Source of the DNA: Beijerinckia indica subsp. indica ATCC 9039
GTDB taxonomy: Bacteria > Pseudomonadota > Alphaproteobacteria > Rhizobiales > Beijerinckiaceae
Direction of reading: 5' to 3'
Assembly (NCBI RefSeq): GCF_000019845.1
Contig: NC_010581.1
Span: forward strand, 3,229,501-3,293,500
DNA: 64,000 bases
This document shows, piece by piece, positions 45,897-54,762 of the stretch. The first letter of the stretch is position 1; every line of letters begins with the position of its first letter. Below the pieces are notes generated by a model that did no database searches, was not told the origin of the DNA, and saw only the letters and a program-made list of their open reading frames with translations. The translations under genes and the position numbers were made by a program.

Positions 45897-46552
45897 GCCA
45901 TGATCCTCACACAGACTTGCAATCCGGCTTAGCCTCGATCCTGACCTCGGCGCCGGTCGTTCCCGTCGTCACGATCGAGGATCTGGCCGATGCCGTGCCG
46001 CTCGCCAAGGCGCTCGTCGCCGGCGGTCTTCCGGCCATTGAAGTGACCTTGCGCACCAAAGTCGCGATGGAGGCAATCCGTGTCATCGCCGCCGAGGTCG
46101 AGGGCGCGATCCCCGGCGTCGGCACGATTTTGGAAGCGAGCCAACTCGAAGCGGCGCAAAAGGCGGGGGCGCGTTTCGCCGTTTCACCTGGGGCGACCGA
46201 CCGCCTGCTCGATGCCTCGGCCTCACTCAACCTGCCGCTGCTGCCGGGCATTGCCACAGCCTCCGAAGCCATGGCCTTGATCGAGCGCGGCTTCACTTAT
46301 GCCAAATTCTTCCCGGCGGAGCCTGCGGGCGGCATCCCCTATCTTTCGGCGCTGGCGGCACCTTTACCGCAACTGACTTTCTGCCCCACAGGCGGCGTGT
46401 CAATCGATAGCGCACCGCGCTATCTGGCGCTGCCCAATGTCATCTGCGTCGGCGGCTCCTGGATGCTCAAACGCGATCATATCAAGGCCAAGGATTGGAC
46501 CGCTATCGAGAAAGCGAGCGCGGCCGCGAGCGCCCTGAAGCCAGCATCATAA
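45893..46552 (+). CDS. eda: KDPG aldolase (2-dehydro-3-deoxy-6-phosphogluconate aldolase)
   Basis: Splits KDPG into pyruvate and glyceraldehyde-3-phosphate. Class I aldolase of 219 aa with the catalytic Glu in [17 protein letters not shown], and the Schiff-base Lys in [12 protein letters not shown], then FCPTGGVS. It overlaps edd by 4 nt and ends the operon, with two strong hairpins downstream. Confidence 0.95.
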   Translation: MSHDPHTDLQSGLASILTSAPVVPVVTIEDLADAVPLAKALVAGGLPAIEVTLRTKVAMEAIRVIAAEVEGAIPGVGTILEASQLEAAQKAGARFAVSPGATDRLLDASASLNLPLLPGIATASEAMALIERGFTYAKFFPAEPAGGIPYLSALAAPLPQLTFCPTGGVSIDSAPRYLALPNVICVGGSWMLKRDHIKAKDWTAIEKASAAASALKPAS

Positions 46553-46630
46553 ACACAGTATGGAGGGGCTGTGCTTGGCGCGTCCCCTTTGTGATCTCAG
46601 CTGCACCCTTTTGACCTGCAGCAAAACTGT

Positions 46631-46714
46631 CCGAGGGTCCTGAATCAGCCCCCCATTTCGGACCCTCCGGAGAGACGGGGAGCGCTGCGCCTAGGCCACG
46701 CAGCGCTCCCCGTC
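46631..46714 (+). terminator. tandem terminator hairpins after eda
   Basis: First stem CCGAGGGTCC (46631-46640) with GGACCCTCCGG (46660-46670, one bulge), then a 16-bp GC-rich stem GACGGGGAGCGCTGCG (46674-46689) with its complement (46699-46714). The two probably end the edd-eda transcript; there is no long T-run. Confidence 0.7.
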
Positions 46715-46775
46715 GCGTTATAGCGAGCATACCAGCGAACGGAAGCCACTTTAGAGCATTGGAAAGTCCGATGCT

Positions 46776-47429
46776 CTACTGACCCTTGCCCTTCATCGCA
46801 AGCGGATTGGGCGTCGGCTCTCCGATCTTGACCAAAGTGTCTTTATCCGTGTGCGCGAAGCTCTTCTCGCCCCTGATCATCAGCGTGGTGGTCTCGTCGT
46901 AGGACCATGTTCCATCGTCATGGATCGCTATTTTGATGCGATATTCGTCTGTCCGAAAGGCTTCTTCGAGAAAGGGGTTCGAGCAAATACCGTTCGTCGT
47001 TACGCCCCGCGTAGCGACAAGCTCGAATTCTTTCGCATTCGGCGCCGCCTTGCCAACCGCCATCGCCGTCTGCCCGCGTGGAATTGTGAGCGTCTGGATA
47101 ATCATTCCTGTGGCAGGCTCCCAAAGCCAATAGCCGATTTGATCATGGTACGTTTCAATCTCGCCAGGTTTCACAATGTGCTGATGATAGCGAAGCCCGT
47201 AGAGTAATTGCGGCCCATTCGTCTGCGGATCTATTGGTTGGAGCTCCAACCGTTCGACGAAGGCCTGAGTCTGCGGTCCGTCCGCTTTCGGATTGACGTC
47301 CAAACCTTTCGTCCCACGCCAAATACCTGCCATCGGCTGCAAGGGACCGAGATTTTTTAACGTGTTGGTATCAACACCCGCAGGCTCCGTATAAATATCT
47401 TTTTGGTAGTGGCTATACATTTCCGTCAT
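46776..47429 (-). CDS. nitrobindin/FABP-like beta-barrel protein, probable heme binder
   Basis: Protein of 217 aa. The N-terminal GPLQPMAGIWRGTKGLDV is the GxWxG opening of nitrobindin-like (DUF1794/THAP4-type) ten-strand barrels. The body alternates polar and hydrophobic residues as barrels do (YGLRYHQHIV, IGYWLWEPATG). No signal peptide, so cytoplasmic. Relatives bind ferric heme and react with NO or peroxynitrite, but whether the heme-ligand His is kept cannot be decided here. It stands alone, with a small hairpin (AGAGCAT/ATGCTCT, 46753-46777) over its stop codon. Confidence 0.6.
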   Translation of the reverse strand: MTEMYSHYQKDIYTEPAGVDTNTLKNLGPLQPMAGIWRGTKGLDVNPKADGPQTQAFVERLELQPIDPQTNGPQLLYGLRYHQHIVKPGEIETYHDQIGYWLWEPATGMIIQTLTIPRGQTAMAVGKAAPNAKEFELVATRGVTTNGICSNPFLEEAFRTDEYRIKIAIHDDGTWSYDETTTLMIRGEKSFAHTDKDTLVKIGEPTPNPLAMKGKGQ

Positions 47430-47639
47430 CGCGGTCTCCAGCCTTCAGCATCTCCCAAATGGGATAATGCCAAGATCAAGGCACAGATCCGATTCCCGGA
47501 AAAGCGAAAATATCGCAAGGGCGCTTCCCCAAGTTGGCAAGACTGGGGGCAGCTCATGAAACAGTGAAAATGATACGACCTGAGAAGGGAAAAGATCGGT
47601 CGTTCAACATTGGGACGTGGCGCGCAAAGTTCCCTTTGA

Positions 47640-48323
47640 TCAGGCAAACATATGGGCATTGAAAACCTGATCATAGGCTGCCACTGCGAGGCGCGCCCTT
47701 TGTGCAACGTCCTCATGGGTCATATTGGGTTTGTAGAGGCTCGACCCCAGCCCGAAGGCCGTGACACCCACCGCCACATAAGCCCCAAAATGCTCCTCGC
47801 TGACCCCACCGACGGCACCGACTACCGTCGTTTTCGGCAAAACCGTTTTAATGGCACCGATGCCCCCCGGCCCTAGCACGCTGGCGGGAAAAAATTTGAG
47901 TGCGGAGGCGCCGTGATGGATCGCCGCGAACGCCTCGGTGGCGGTAAAAATTCCGGGCATTGTCACAAGACCGGCCGAGGCGGCGCGATGGAGGACGCGT
48001 TTGTCGAAATTGGGGCTCACCATCAAACGCCCACCAATGGCCGCGAGAGCATCGACCTGCTCGATTTCCGTGACTGTACCCGCACCAATCAGGACATGCG
48101 CCGGCAAGAGCTTGAGAAGCCGCGCGATGGATTCCAAAGGCTCCGGCGAATTCAAGGGCACCTCGATGGCATCGAAACCGGCCTCGAACAAAGCCATGCC
48201 AATGGCTTCGACTTCATCCGGCTTGATGCCGCGCAAGATCGCAACGAGATTACGTTTGAGTTTCGGCCAGGGCACCTGCTTCGGTAGGGAGTCTGGATGT
48301 GTGTGCGTCACAGTTTCCGTCAT
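47640..48323 (-). CDS. dgoA: 2-dehydro-3-deoxy-6-phosphogalactonate aldolase
   Basis: KDPGal aldolase of 227 aa, cutting the phosphorylated ketodeoxyaldonate to pyruvate and glyceraldehyde-3-phosphate. Catalytic Glu in AIEVPLNSPEP, Schiff-base Lys in ALKFFPASVLGPGG, and AVGGVSEEHFGAY. It resembles DgoA rather than Eda (LVAILRGIKPDEV opening). Start at ATG 48323 (MTETVTHT). It overlaps the kinase gene by 4 nt and follows it in the operon. Confidence 0.88.
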   Translation of the reverse strand: MTETVTHTHPDSLPKQVPWPKLKRNLVAILRGIKPDEVEAIGMALFEAGFDAIEVPLNSPEPLESIARLLKLLPAHVLIGAGTVTEIEQVDALAAIGGRLMVSPNFDKRVLHRAASAGLVTMPGIFTATEAFAAIHHGASALKFFPASVLGPGGIGAIKTVLPKTTVVGAVGGVSEEHFGAYVAVGVTAFGLGSSLYKPNMTHEDVAQRARLAVAAYDQVFNAHMFA

Positions 48324-49294
48324 GGGAAGAGTACCCTTTCCGTTTGAAGGGCCGGCCAAATGTGGCGCGCGGCATGAAAAAGCCCGGCGCATACAGCGCG
48401 ATCGGCGTCGAAAAAGCGGACTTCATGTTCCATCGCCGTGATCGCTTCCGTATAGAGAGCTTGGAATTTGTCATCCGTGACGAGCGTCACCACAGTAGCT
48501 TGCCCGATATCCTTCAAAACGGCAGCGGTTTCACAGCCGATCAAAAGCCCGGAAAGCCAATCCGCGGCCTCCTTCTCCGATTGTGAGAAGAGAAGATGCC
48601 GCGCCCGCAGGGAAAATAAGGTCGAAACCAATTTTCCTGGATCGGACTGCCCCTCGCTCAGTCCCAGCCGGAACGCTGGTGAGGGTTCATTGCTCGCCGA
48701 AGCCTGTCCAATCGTATGGCGCAAAATGCTGTGCTTGGATAAAAGCCCGAACAATTCACCACTGATCGCCGTCGTGAAGGTCGTGATCTCGCCATGCTCG
48801 AGCAAGGCCCATTTCGTATGCGTGCCAGGCAAACAAACCCAGCCGGAGACAGCATCCTCCTCGCAGATCAGGCCAAGCAATTGGGTTTCCTCGCCCCGCA
48901 TGACATCTGGATGGCGCGGGTCATCGCAAGCCAGCCCTGGAAGAATGCGCACATCGAGACCGGAAGGGGTCAAGACAATCGCCGCCTCGATCAAAGCCTC
49001 GAGTTTTTGCGGGACAGTTAGATAGGCCGCTTCCCGCCATCCCTGCCGCGCCCCAACCATACCGCAACAGATGACGGGCACAGGCTCGGGCCAGCCTGTT
49101 ATTCCGAGATCCTCTGCAAATTGCGCAAGGTGCTGGCGCAAAATCGTTTCGAAGCCGCCGGTGGAAATTTGGTTCATGCCCTCGCAAGAGCGCCGATGCG
49201 CCAGAATAGTGCCGTCAGGGGCCAGGACCCAAAGCCGCAGACTGGAGGTTCCCCAGTCCACCGCGACGACGAAAGGCTCCCTTGCATGGATCAT
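48320..49294 (-). CDS. dgoK: 2-dehydro-3-deoxygalactonokinase
   Basis: Phosphorylates KDGal. ASKHA-fold kinase of 324 aa with VAVDWGTSSLRLWVL, the second phosphate motif CLPGTHTKWALLE and ISGELFGLLSKHSIL. It leads into dgoA by an ATGA overlap. A candidate IclR operator lies 16 nt before the start. Confidence 0.9.
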   Translation of the reverse strand: MIHAREPFVVAVDWGTSSLRLWVLAPDGTILAHRRSCEGMNQISTGGFETILRQHLAQFAEDLGITGWPEPVPVICCGMVGARQGWREAAYLTVPQKLEALIEAAIVLTPSGLDVRILPGLACDDPRHPDVMRGEETQLLGLICEEDAVSGWVCLPGTHTKWALLEHGEITTFTTAISGELFGLLSKHSILRHTIGQASASNEPSPAFRLGLSEGQSDPGKLVSTLFSLRARHLLFSQSEKEAADWLSGLLIGCETAAVLKDIGQATVVTLVTDDKFQALYTEAITAMEHEVRFFDADRAVCAGLFHAARHIWPALQTERVLFP

Positions 49295-49309
49295 GGCTGG
49301 AATCTCAAC

Positions 49310-49327
49310 GTTCCATTGAACAGAACT
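49310..49327. promoter_or_regulatory. candidate IclR operator upstream of dgoK
   Basis: GTTCCATTGAACAGAAC (49310-49326) shares GTTCCATT and GAACAGAAC with the double palindrome upstream of the MFS gene at 50311-50339. It lies 16 nt from the dgoK start and downstream of the iclR gene. Confidence 0.5.
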
Positions 49328-49398
49328 AAGTTTTGTTAAAATGAACTATTCCCTGCCCTTTTGTCAATTCACTCTCATACTTCCCTAAGGCGTTTGCT

Positions 49399-50208
49399 TT
49401 ATCGCGGGCCAGATTGCTTCTGCGCCAGAAATTGCACTTCCGCATCGCGCGCAATCGTTTGGGCCGCGCCATGCAAATCCTCATAAAAAGCTTTCAGACC
49501 CTCCAAATCATGCTGATAAGTCGTCGAAGTCGTCGAGAGAGCGCCGATCATCGCCCCATTCCGGCCAAGGATCGGAACAGCAAGGCAGATGATGGAAGGC
49601 TCATGTTCCTGATCATCGATGGCAAATCCGACCCTTCTAATTTCCGCCAGATTTTTCAAAAGATCCTGGCGTTTCGTGATCGTTTTATCGGTAAATGGCT
49701 TCATGCTCAGTCGTCCGACAATAGTGTCTTTCTGCTTCGCATCGAGATAGGCCAGCATGGCCTTGCCAAGGCCCGTGCAATGGAGAGGCGCCACACGTCC
49801 CGGTGATGAAAACATCCGCACGGACGATTTGGCCGTGCGTTTGTCCAGATAGAGAACCTGATCGCCCTCAAGACAACCAAGATGAATCGTCAAGCCGAGC
49901 TTTTCCGCGAGTCGGTCGAGCATCGGACGCGCGACCGCGGCCAAGGATGCTGTTTCCCAAGCCCCATGCGCCAGGCGGATCAGGCGAAGCCCAAGATGAT
50001 AACGCTGCGCCTCCTCATCAAATGACAACATGCGTTCAGCTTCGAGCTGTTTCAACAAGCGGTGCAATGTCGCCTTGGACAGGCCGGCAATCTGCTGAAT
50101 TTCTGAAAATCGCGCCGGTCTCTCAAAGGAGGCGACAATATCGAGAAGATGCAGCGCTTTCGTGATCGGGCTGCTCATATCGTTTTGTTTATCGACCGCA
50201 TTCGTCAT
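49399..50208 (-). CDS. IclR-family transcriptional regulator
   Basis: Regulator of 269 aa with an N-terminal winged helix (FSEIQQIAGLSKATLHRLLK) and a C-terminal effector domain (LHCTGLGKAMLAYLD, IDDQEHEPSIICLAVPI). It lies between dgoK-dgoA and the divergent MFS transporter, and similar operator-like sites flank it on both sides. It is the likely regulator of the aldonate locus, sensing a ketodeoxyaldonate or the aldonate itself. Start 50208; 50178 is possible. Confidence 0.87.
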   Translation of the reverse strand: MTNAVDKQNDMSSPITKALHLLDIVASFERPARFSEIQQIAGLSKATLHRLLKQLEAERMLSFDEEAQRYHLGLRLIRLAHGAWETASLAAVARPMLDRLAEKLGLTIHLGCLEGDQVLYLDKRTAKSSVRMFSSPGRVAPLHCTGLGKAMLAYLDAKQKDTIVGRLSMKPFTDKTITKRQDLLKNLAEIRRVGFAIDDQEHEPSIICLAVPILGRNGAMIGALSTTSTTYQHDLEGLKAFYEDLHGAAQTIARDAEVQFLAQKQSGPR

Positions 50209-50310
50209 GATAACTTGGCTCGTTCTCGTGTCTCCGCCCTTCGCAAGGTTTCACATCAGGAGCGGATCCAATAGCATTGACTTGCCGAACATTGCGGCTT
50301 ATCAATCATA

Positions 50311-50339
50311 GAACAGAACACTGTTCCATTCAATGGAAC
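50311..50339. promoter_or_regulatory. double palindrome, probable IclR operator
   Basis: Two overlapping palindromes: GAACAG-AACA-CTGTTC (50311-50326) and GTTCCATT-C-AATGGAAC (50323-50339). They lie in the divergent promoter region between iclR and the MFS gene and share half-sites with the site before dgoK. Confidence 0.65.
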
Positions 50340-50393
50340 TTAATCATGAATCAAGGCATGGACCAAAACCATGCGGAGCGGGAGGGCCATTTA

Positions 50394-51701
50394 ATGATCG
50401 ACGAACAGGCACTCGTCCAAAAGATCACCTGGCGGCTCATTCCCTATCTCGGCTTCATCTATCTCATCGCCTATATCGACCGGCAGAACGTCAGCTTCGC
50501 CAAATTGCAAATGGTCGGCGATCTCGGCTTCAGCGAATATATTTACGGCCTCGGCGCCTCTCTCTTCTTTATCGGCTATTTTCTCTTTGAGGTGCCCAGC
50601 AATATCATTCTCGTCAAGGTTGGCGCGCGGCGCTGGTTTACGCGCATCATGCTTTCCTGGGGTCTCGTGACGCTTCTGCTGGCGTTTACGCGCAATGCGA
50701 CAATGTTCTATATTTTGCGCTTTCTGCTCGGTGTTTGCGAGGCTGGTTTCTTCCCCGGCATTCTGTTTCTCGTCACGCTCTGGTTTCCGTTTGAATATCG
50801 CAGCCGCATGGTTGGCTCGTTCATGCTGTTCAGCGCGCTTGCGAATGCGATCGGCGCGCCTATTGGCGGCCTCTTGCTCGATCTCGACGGTATGGGTGGC
50901 TTGCAGGGCTGGCAATGGGTGTTCCTCATCACCGGCGCTCCGGCGGTGATCATGGGCATCGTCACCTTGTTTTACTTGGTCGATGGACCGCAGCAAGCGC
51001 GGTTTCTGAGCGATCAGGAAAAAGCCTGGCTCAAGCAGAGACTTGCAGCCGAAGACGTGAGCAAAACCGAGCATGGCAATCCATTCAAAACCTTGCTCGA
51101 TCCGCGCGTATTGTTGATGTCACTCTATTATATCGGCTTTCCGCTGGCTGCTTATGGTCTTAGCTACTGGCTCCCGACCATCGTCAAAGGATTTGGTGTC
51201 AGTAATACCGTCAATGGATTCATCAACGTCATTCCCTGGATCTTTGTTGGCCTCGGCTTGAAAATCGTTCCCGCTTTGGCGGCCAAAGCCGGCAAACAGA
51301 CGGCCTTCATTGTCGGGCCTGCCCTGTTCGGTGCTGCTTGTCTCGTCCTCAGCGTTTACGTCAATGATAACGTACTGCGTTTTGCTTTCCTGTGCGGCGC
51401 CGCTGTCGGCATTTTTTCCGGTCAGCCGGTCTTGTGGAGCCTGCCCTCGACCTTTCTCACCGGCGCCTCGGCTGCCGCGGGTCTCGCCATGATCAATTCG
51501 GTCGGCAATCTCGGCGGTTTCATCTCCCAGAATGTCGTGCCTTGGATCAAAGACACCACGGGCAGCACCACACTGCCCATGCTGTTCCTTGCCGCCTGCC
51601 TCGCAATCGCCGGCCTCATGACCTTCTATGTCCAGAGAGTCATCCGGCGGAGCCAGATAGAAAAGGCACAGTCAGGCCTGACCGCACGTGCGGCATCGTA
51701 A
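50394..51701 (+). CDS. MFS anion:cation symporter, probable aldonate transporter
   Basis: Twelve-helix transporter of 435 aa in the ACS family that includes galactonate, glucarate and phthalate carriers. Marks include RLIPYLGFIYLIAYIDRQNV, FEVPSNIILVKVGAR and the loop FLLGVCEAGFFPGILFLVTLWF. ATG 50394 (MIDEQALVQK) is chosen because GGGAGGG sits 7 nt upstream; 50346 is weaker. Its place beside the IclR gene and dehydratase points to uptake of an aldonate such as D-galactonate. Confidence 0.85.
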   Translation: MIDEQALVQKITWRLIPYLGFIYLIAYIDRQNVSFAKLQMVGDLGFSEYIYGLGASLFFIGYFLFEVPSNIILVKVGARRWFTRIMLSWGLVTLLLAFTRNATMFYILRFLLGVCEAGFFPGILFLVTLWFPFEYRSRMVGSFMLFSALANAIGAPIGGLLLDLDGMGGLQGWQWVFLITGAPAVIMGIVTLFYLVDGPQQARFLSDQEKAWLKQRLAAEDVSKTEHGNPFKTLLDPRVLLMSLYYIGFPLAAYGLSYWLPTIVKGFGVSNTVNGFINVIPWIFVGLGLKIVPALAAKAGKQTAFIVGPALFGAACLVLSVYVNDNVLRFAFLCGAAVGIFSGQPVLWSLPSTFLTGASAAAGLAMINSVGNLGGFISQNVVPWIKDTTGSTTLPMLFLAACLAIAGLMTFYVQRVIRRSQIEKAQSGLTARAAS

Positions 51702-51703
51702 GG

Positions 51704-51815
51704 CCAACGGTCATGATCAATGACCATTGGACCGCTCTTGAATTTTCGCTCTCGCTTTGAAAAAGCGAAAATTCAAGAAAGGAACCAAAGGCCGTTCTTT
51801 ACGGCCTTTGGTATA
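51704..51815. repeat. three-hairpin intergenic repeat, copy 2
   Basis: Five base differences from copy 1 (16491-16603) over about 111 nt. The third stem reads ACCAAAGGCCGT/ACGGCCTTTGGT (51784-51795 with 51801-51812), where copy 1 has GGTCGT/ACGACC, a paired change. It starts 2 nt after the MFS stop and lies before the dehydratase gene. Confidence 0.88.
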
Positions 51816-51860
51816 AGGCCAAGCAGGCATCCACGATCCGAGACTGGAAGACCGAATACC

Positions 51861-53660
51861 ATGCCCATGAAGAAGAAGCCCGAAGAGCTACGCTCCCGCG
51901 CCTGGTTCGACAATCCCGCGAACCCTGACATGACGGCGCTGTATCTCGAACGCTATCTGAATTACGGGCTGACCGCCAAGGAACTGCAATCGGGCAAGCC
52001 AATCATCGGCATAGCACAGACGGGCTCCGATCTCTCGCCCTGCAACAGGCCGCATCTCGAACTTGCCAAGCGTGTCCGTGAAGGCATACGTGAAGCGGGC
52101 GGCATAGCCATCGAATTCCCTGTCCATCCGATCCAAGAAACCGGCAAACGGCCAACGGCCGCACTGGATCGTAATCTCGCTTATCTCGGTCTCGTCGAAA
52201 TTCTCTACGGTTATCCGCTCGACGGCGTGGTCTTGACAACCGGCTGCGATAAAACCACGCCTGCCTGCCTGATGGCGGCGGCGACCGTCGATCTACCGGC
52301 CATCGTGCTCACCGGCGGCCCCATGCTCAATGGCTGGTTCAACGGCGAGAGGACGGGCTCCGGGACCATCATCTGGAAAGCGCGGGAATTACTCGCCAAG
52401 GGCGAGATCGATTATCAGAAATTCATCGAGCTGGTCGCGTCTTCCGCGCCCTCGGCTGGCTATTGTAATACGATGGGTACAGCGACAACGATGAATTCCC
52501 TGGCTGAAGCGCTCGGCATGTCCCTGCCCGGCTGTGCTGCCATTCCCGCCCCCTATCGGGAGCGCGGACAGATCGCCTATGAGACCGGCAAGCGTATCGT
52601 CGACATGGTGTTCGAGGATCTCAAACCCTCCGACATCATCACCCGGCAGGCTTTGGAAAACGTGATCATCGTCAATTCGGCGATCGGGGGTTCGACCAAT
52701 GCCCCGATTCATATCAATGCCATCGCGCGCCATGTCGGGGTTCCGCTCGAGGTCGATGATTGGGAGCGTGTCGGTGGGCAAGTTCCCCTGATCGTCAATC
52801 TTCAGCCGGCGGGGACATATCTCGGCGAGGATTTTCATCGCGCCGGCGGCGTCCCCGCCGTCGTTCATGAATTGATGCGTCATGGCTTGATCCACGAAAA
52901 TGCGCTGACGGTCAATGGTCGCACGATGGGTGATAATTGCCACGAACGGGCAGCTCTTGACGCCGATGTGATCCGCACCTTTGAAACGGCTTTGGTGCCC
53001 GCCGCTGGATTCAAGGTAGTCCGCGGCAATCTTTTCGACTCCGCCATCATGAAAACCTGCGTCATTTCGGATGAATTCCGCACGCGCTATTTGTCCAATC
53101 CGCAAGATCCCGATGCCTTCGAAGGCCGCGCCGTCGTCTTCGACGGACCTGAGGATTATCATCAGCGTATCGACGATCCTTCCCTCAATATCGATGAACA
53201 TTGCCTGCTCTTCATCCGGGGGACGGGTGCGATCGGTTTTCCTGGCTCGGCGGAAGTCGTAAATATGCGGGCGCCTTCCTATCTCTTGCAACGCAACATC
53301 ACGTCCCTGCCCTGCATTGGCGATGGGCGGCAGTCGGGCACATCCGGTTCCCCTTCCATCCTGAATGCCTCGCCAGAAGCGGCGGCGGGCGGTGGCCTCG
53401 CCTTGCTACGAACGGGCGACCGCGTCCGCATTGATCTTCTTAAAGGACGCGCGGATATTCTCATCTCGGATGAAGAACTCGCACAGCGCCGCGCCGATTT
53501 CCAGGCACATGGCGGATACAAATATCCGCCGTCGCAAACACCCTGGCAGGAAATTCAAAGAGGAATAGTCGACCAGCTTGCACAAGGCATGGTGCTGAAG
53601 CCCGCTGTCAAATATCAGCGGGTCGCATCGACTTATGGTGTTCCGCGTGACAGTCATTGA
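51861..53660 (+). CDS. IlvD/Edd-family sugar-acid dehydratase
   Basis: Fe-S aldonate dehydratase of 599 aa. Cluster-ligand Cys in [27 protein letters not shown] and [19 protein letters not shown]; the Mg-site stretch [12 protein letters not shown] follows. It is closest in feel to D-xylonate/L-arabonate-type dehydratases. With dgoK/dgoA and kdgK nearby, D-galactonate, D-gluconate or a pentonate are all possible substrates. It is a paralogue of edd at 44055. ATG 51861 or 51867. Confidence 0.85.
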   Translation: MPMKKKPEELRSRAWFDNPANPDMTALYLERYLNYGLTAKELQSGKPIIGIAQTGSDLSPCNRPHLELAKRVREGIREAGGIAIEFPVHPIQETGKRPTAALDRNLAYLGLVEILYGYPLDGVVLTTGCDKTTPACLMAAATVDLPAIVLTGGPMLNGWFNGERTGSGTIIWKARELLAKGEIDYQKFIELVASSAPSAGYCNTMGTATTMNSLAEALGMSLPGCAAIPAPYRERGQIAYETGKRIVDMVFEDLKPSDIITRQALENVIIVNSAIGGSTNAPIHINAIARHVGVPLEVDDWERVGGQVPLIVNLQPAGTYLGEDFHRAGGVPAVVHELMRHGLIHENALTVNGRTMGDNCHERAALDADVIRTFETALVPAAGFKVVRGNLFDSAIMKTCVISDEFRTRYLSNPQDPDAFEGRAVVFDGPEDYHQRIDDPSLNIDEHCLLFIRGTGAIGFPGSAEVVNMRAPSYLLQRNITSLPCIGDGRQSGTSGSPSILNASPEAAAGGGLALLRTGDRVRIDLLKGRADILISDEELAQRRADFQAHGGYKYPPSQTPWQEIQRGIVDQLAQGMVLKPAVKYQRVASTYGVPRDSH

Positions 53661-53687
53661 CTCCGTCAAGCTGATGGCGAGGCTGAT

Positions 53688-54626
53688 ATGAAAATTGCTT
53701 CACTCGGCGAATGTATGGTGGAATTGCTGGAACGGGGGCCCGGCCTATTCACTCAAAGCTTCGGTGGCGATACTTTGAATACCGCCGTCTATTTGGCGCG
53801 GCTCGGCATTCATACCGATTATCTCACGGCACTGGGCGATGACCGCCTGAGCGACGCCATGATCACATTGTGGCGCAATGAAGGGCTCGGCGTCAGCGCG
53901 GTGAAACGAATTCCTGGCCGCTTGCCAGGTCTTTACATGATCCAGGTCGATGACAAAGGAGAACGCAGTTTTCTTTATTGGCGTGACCAAGCACCCGCAC
54001 GGGATTTTTTCAACTTCATCACGAACGAAGATTTCGCCGCGCTGGCGCAATATGATTGGTTCTATCTCTCTGGCATCACGCTTTCTCTTTACGATGTTTC
54101 GGGACGACAGCGCCTCATCGAGCTCCTGACGCAAATCCGCAAGGCCGGCGGCCATATCGCCTTCGATGGGAATTATCGTCCGCGCGGCTGGCCAAACAGA
54201 GAGACCGCGCTCCAGGCTTTCGAAACCATTCTCCCTCATGTCGATCTCGCACTGCCGACCTTCGATGATGAAAAGCTGCTCTTCGGCGATCGTGATCCGC
54301 AAGCCTGCATTACTCGGCTGCAAAGCTTCGGCATCGAGGAAATCGTCATCAAATCGGGACCTCAGGGCTGTCTCGTCGTCACCAGCTCTCAGACCTACGA
54401 CGTTCCAGCCGAACCAGGGATCAAACCGATTGACACAACAGCAGCAGGCGATTCCTTCAACGCCGGTTATCTCGCCTCGCGTTTGCAAGGTCAGAGCCCT
54501 CTAGAAGCCGCCCGCGCCGGCCATAGACTCGCGGCTTTGGTCATTTGCTATCCCGGCGCCATCATCCCGCAAGAAGCCATGCGGACACTCGCCCCCGAGT
54601 CCATGAATGCGATCAGCGCAGATTGA
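53688..54626 (+). CDS. kdgK: 2-dehydro-3-deoxygluconokinase (PfkB family)
   Basis: KDG kinase of 312 aa, giving KDPG for Eda. The opening IASLGECMVELLERG is typical of KdgK, with FGGDTLNTAVYLARLG, the Trp-containing FLYWRDQAPAR, FDGNYRPRGWP and the catalytic DTTAAGDSFNAGYLA. It follows the dehydratase by 27 nt and forms an operon with it. Its product would be split by the Eda encoded 7 kb away. Confidence 0.9.
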   Translation: MKIASLGECMVELLERGPGLFTQSFGGDTLNTAVYLARLGIHTDYLTALGDDRLSDAMITLWRNEGLGVSAVKRIPGRLPGLYMIQVDDKGERSFLYWRDQAPARDFFNFITNEDFAALAQYDWFYLSGITLSLYDVSGRQRLIELLTQIRKAGGHIAFDGNYRPRGWPNRETALQAFETILPHVDLALPTFDDEKLLFGDRDPQACITRLQSFGIEEIVIKSGPQGCLVVTSSQTYDVPAEPGIKPIDTTAAGDSFNAGYLASRLQGQSPLEAARAGHRLAALVICYPGAIIPQEAMRTLAPESMNAISAD

Positions 54627-54652
54627 TAGGCATCGGCAATACATTATTTGAA

Positions 54653-54692
54653 AGGGGCATGGAAAGATAATGTTTCATCTTTCCATACCCCT
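54653..54692. terminator. bidirectional terminator, kdgK / RND adaptor
   Basis: AGGGGCATGGAAAGAT (54653-54668) pairs with ATCTTTCCATACCCCT (54677-54692) with one mismatch, around an 8-nt loop, between two convergent genes. Confidence 0.7.
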
Positions 54693-54762
54693 CTATGACA
54701 GCGCATATACTCAAACAGTCTGCTCGTAGCCGGGCGAGTTGTTGCCTCGACCCATTCCTTAA

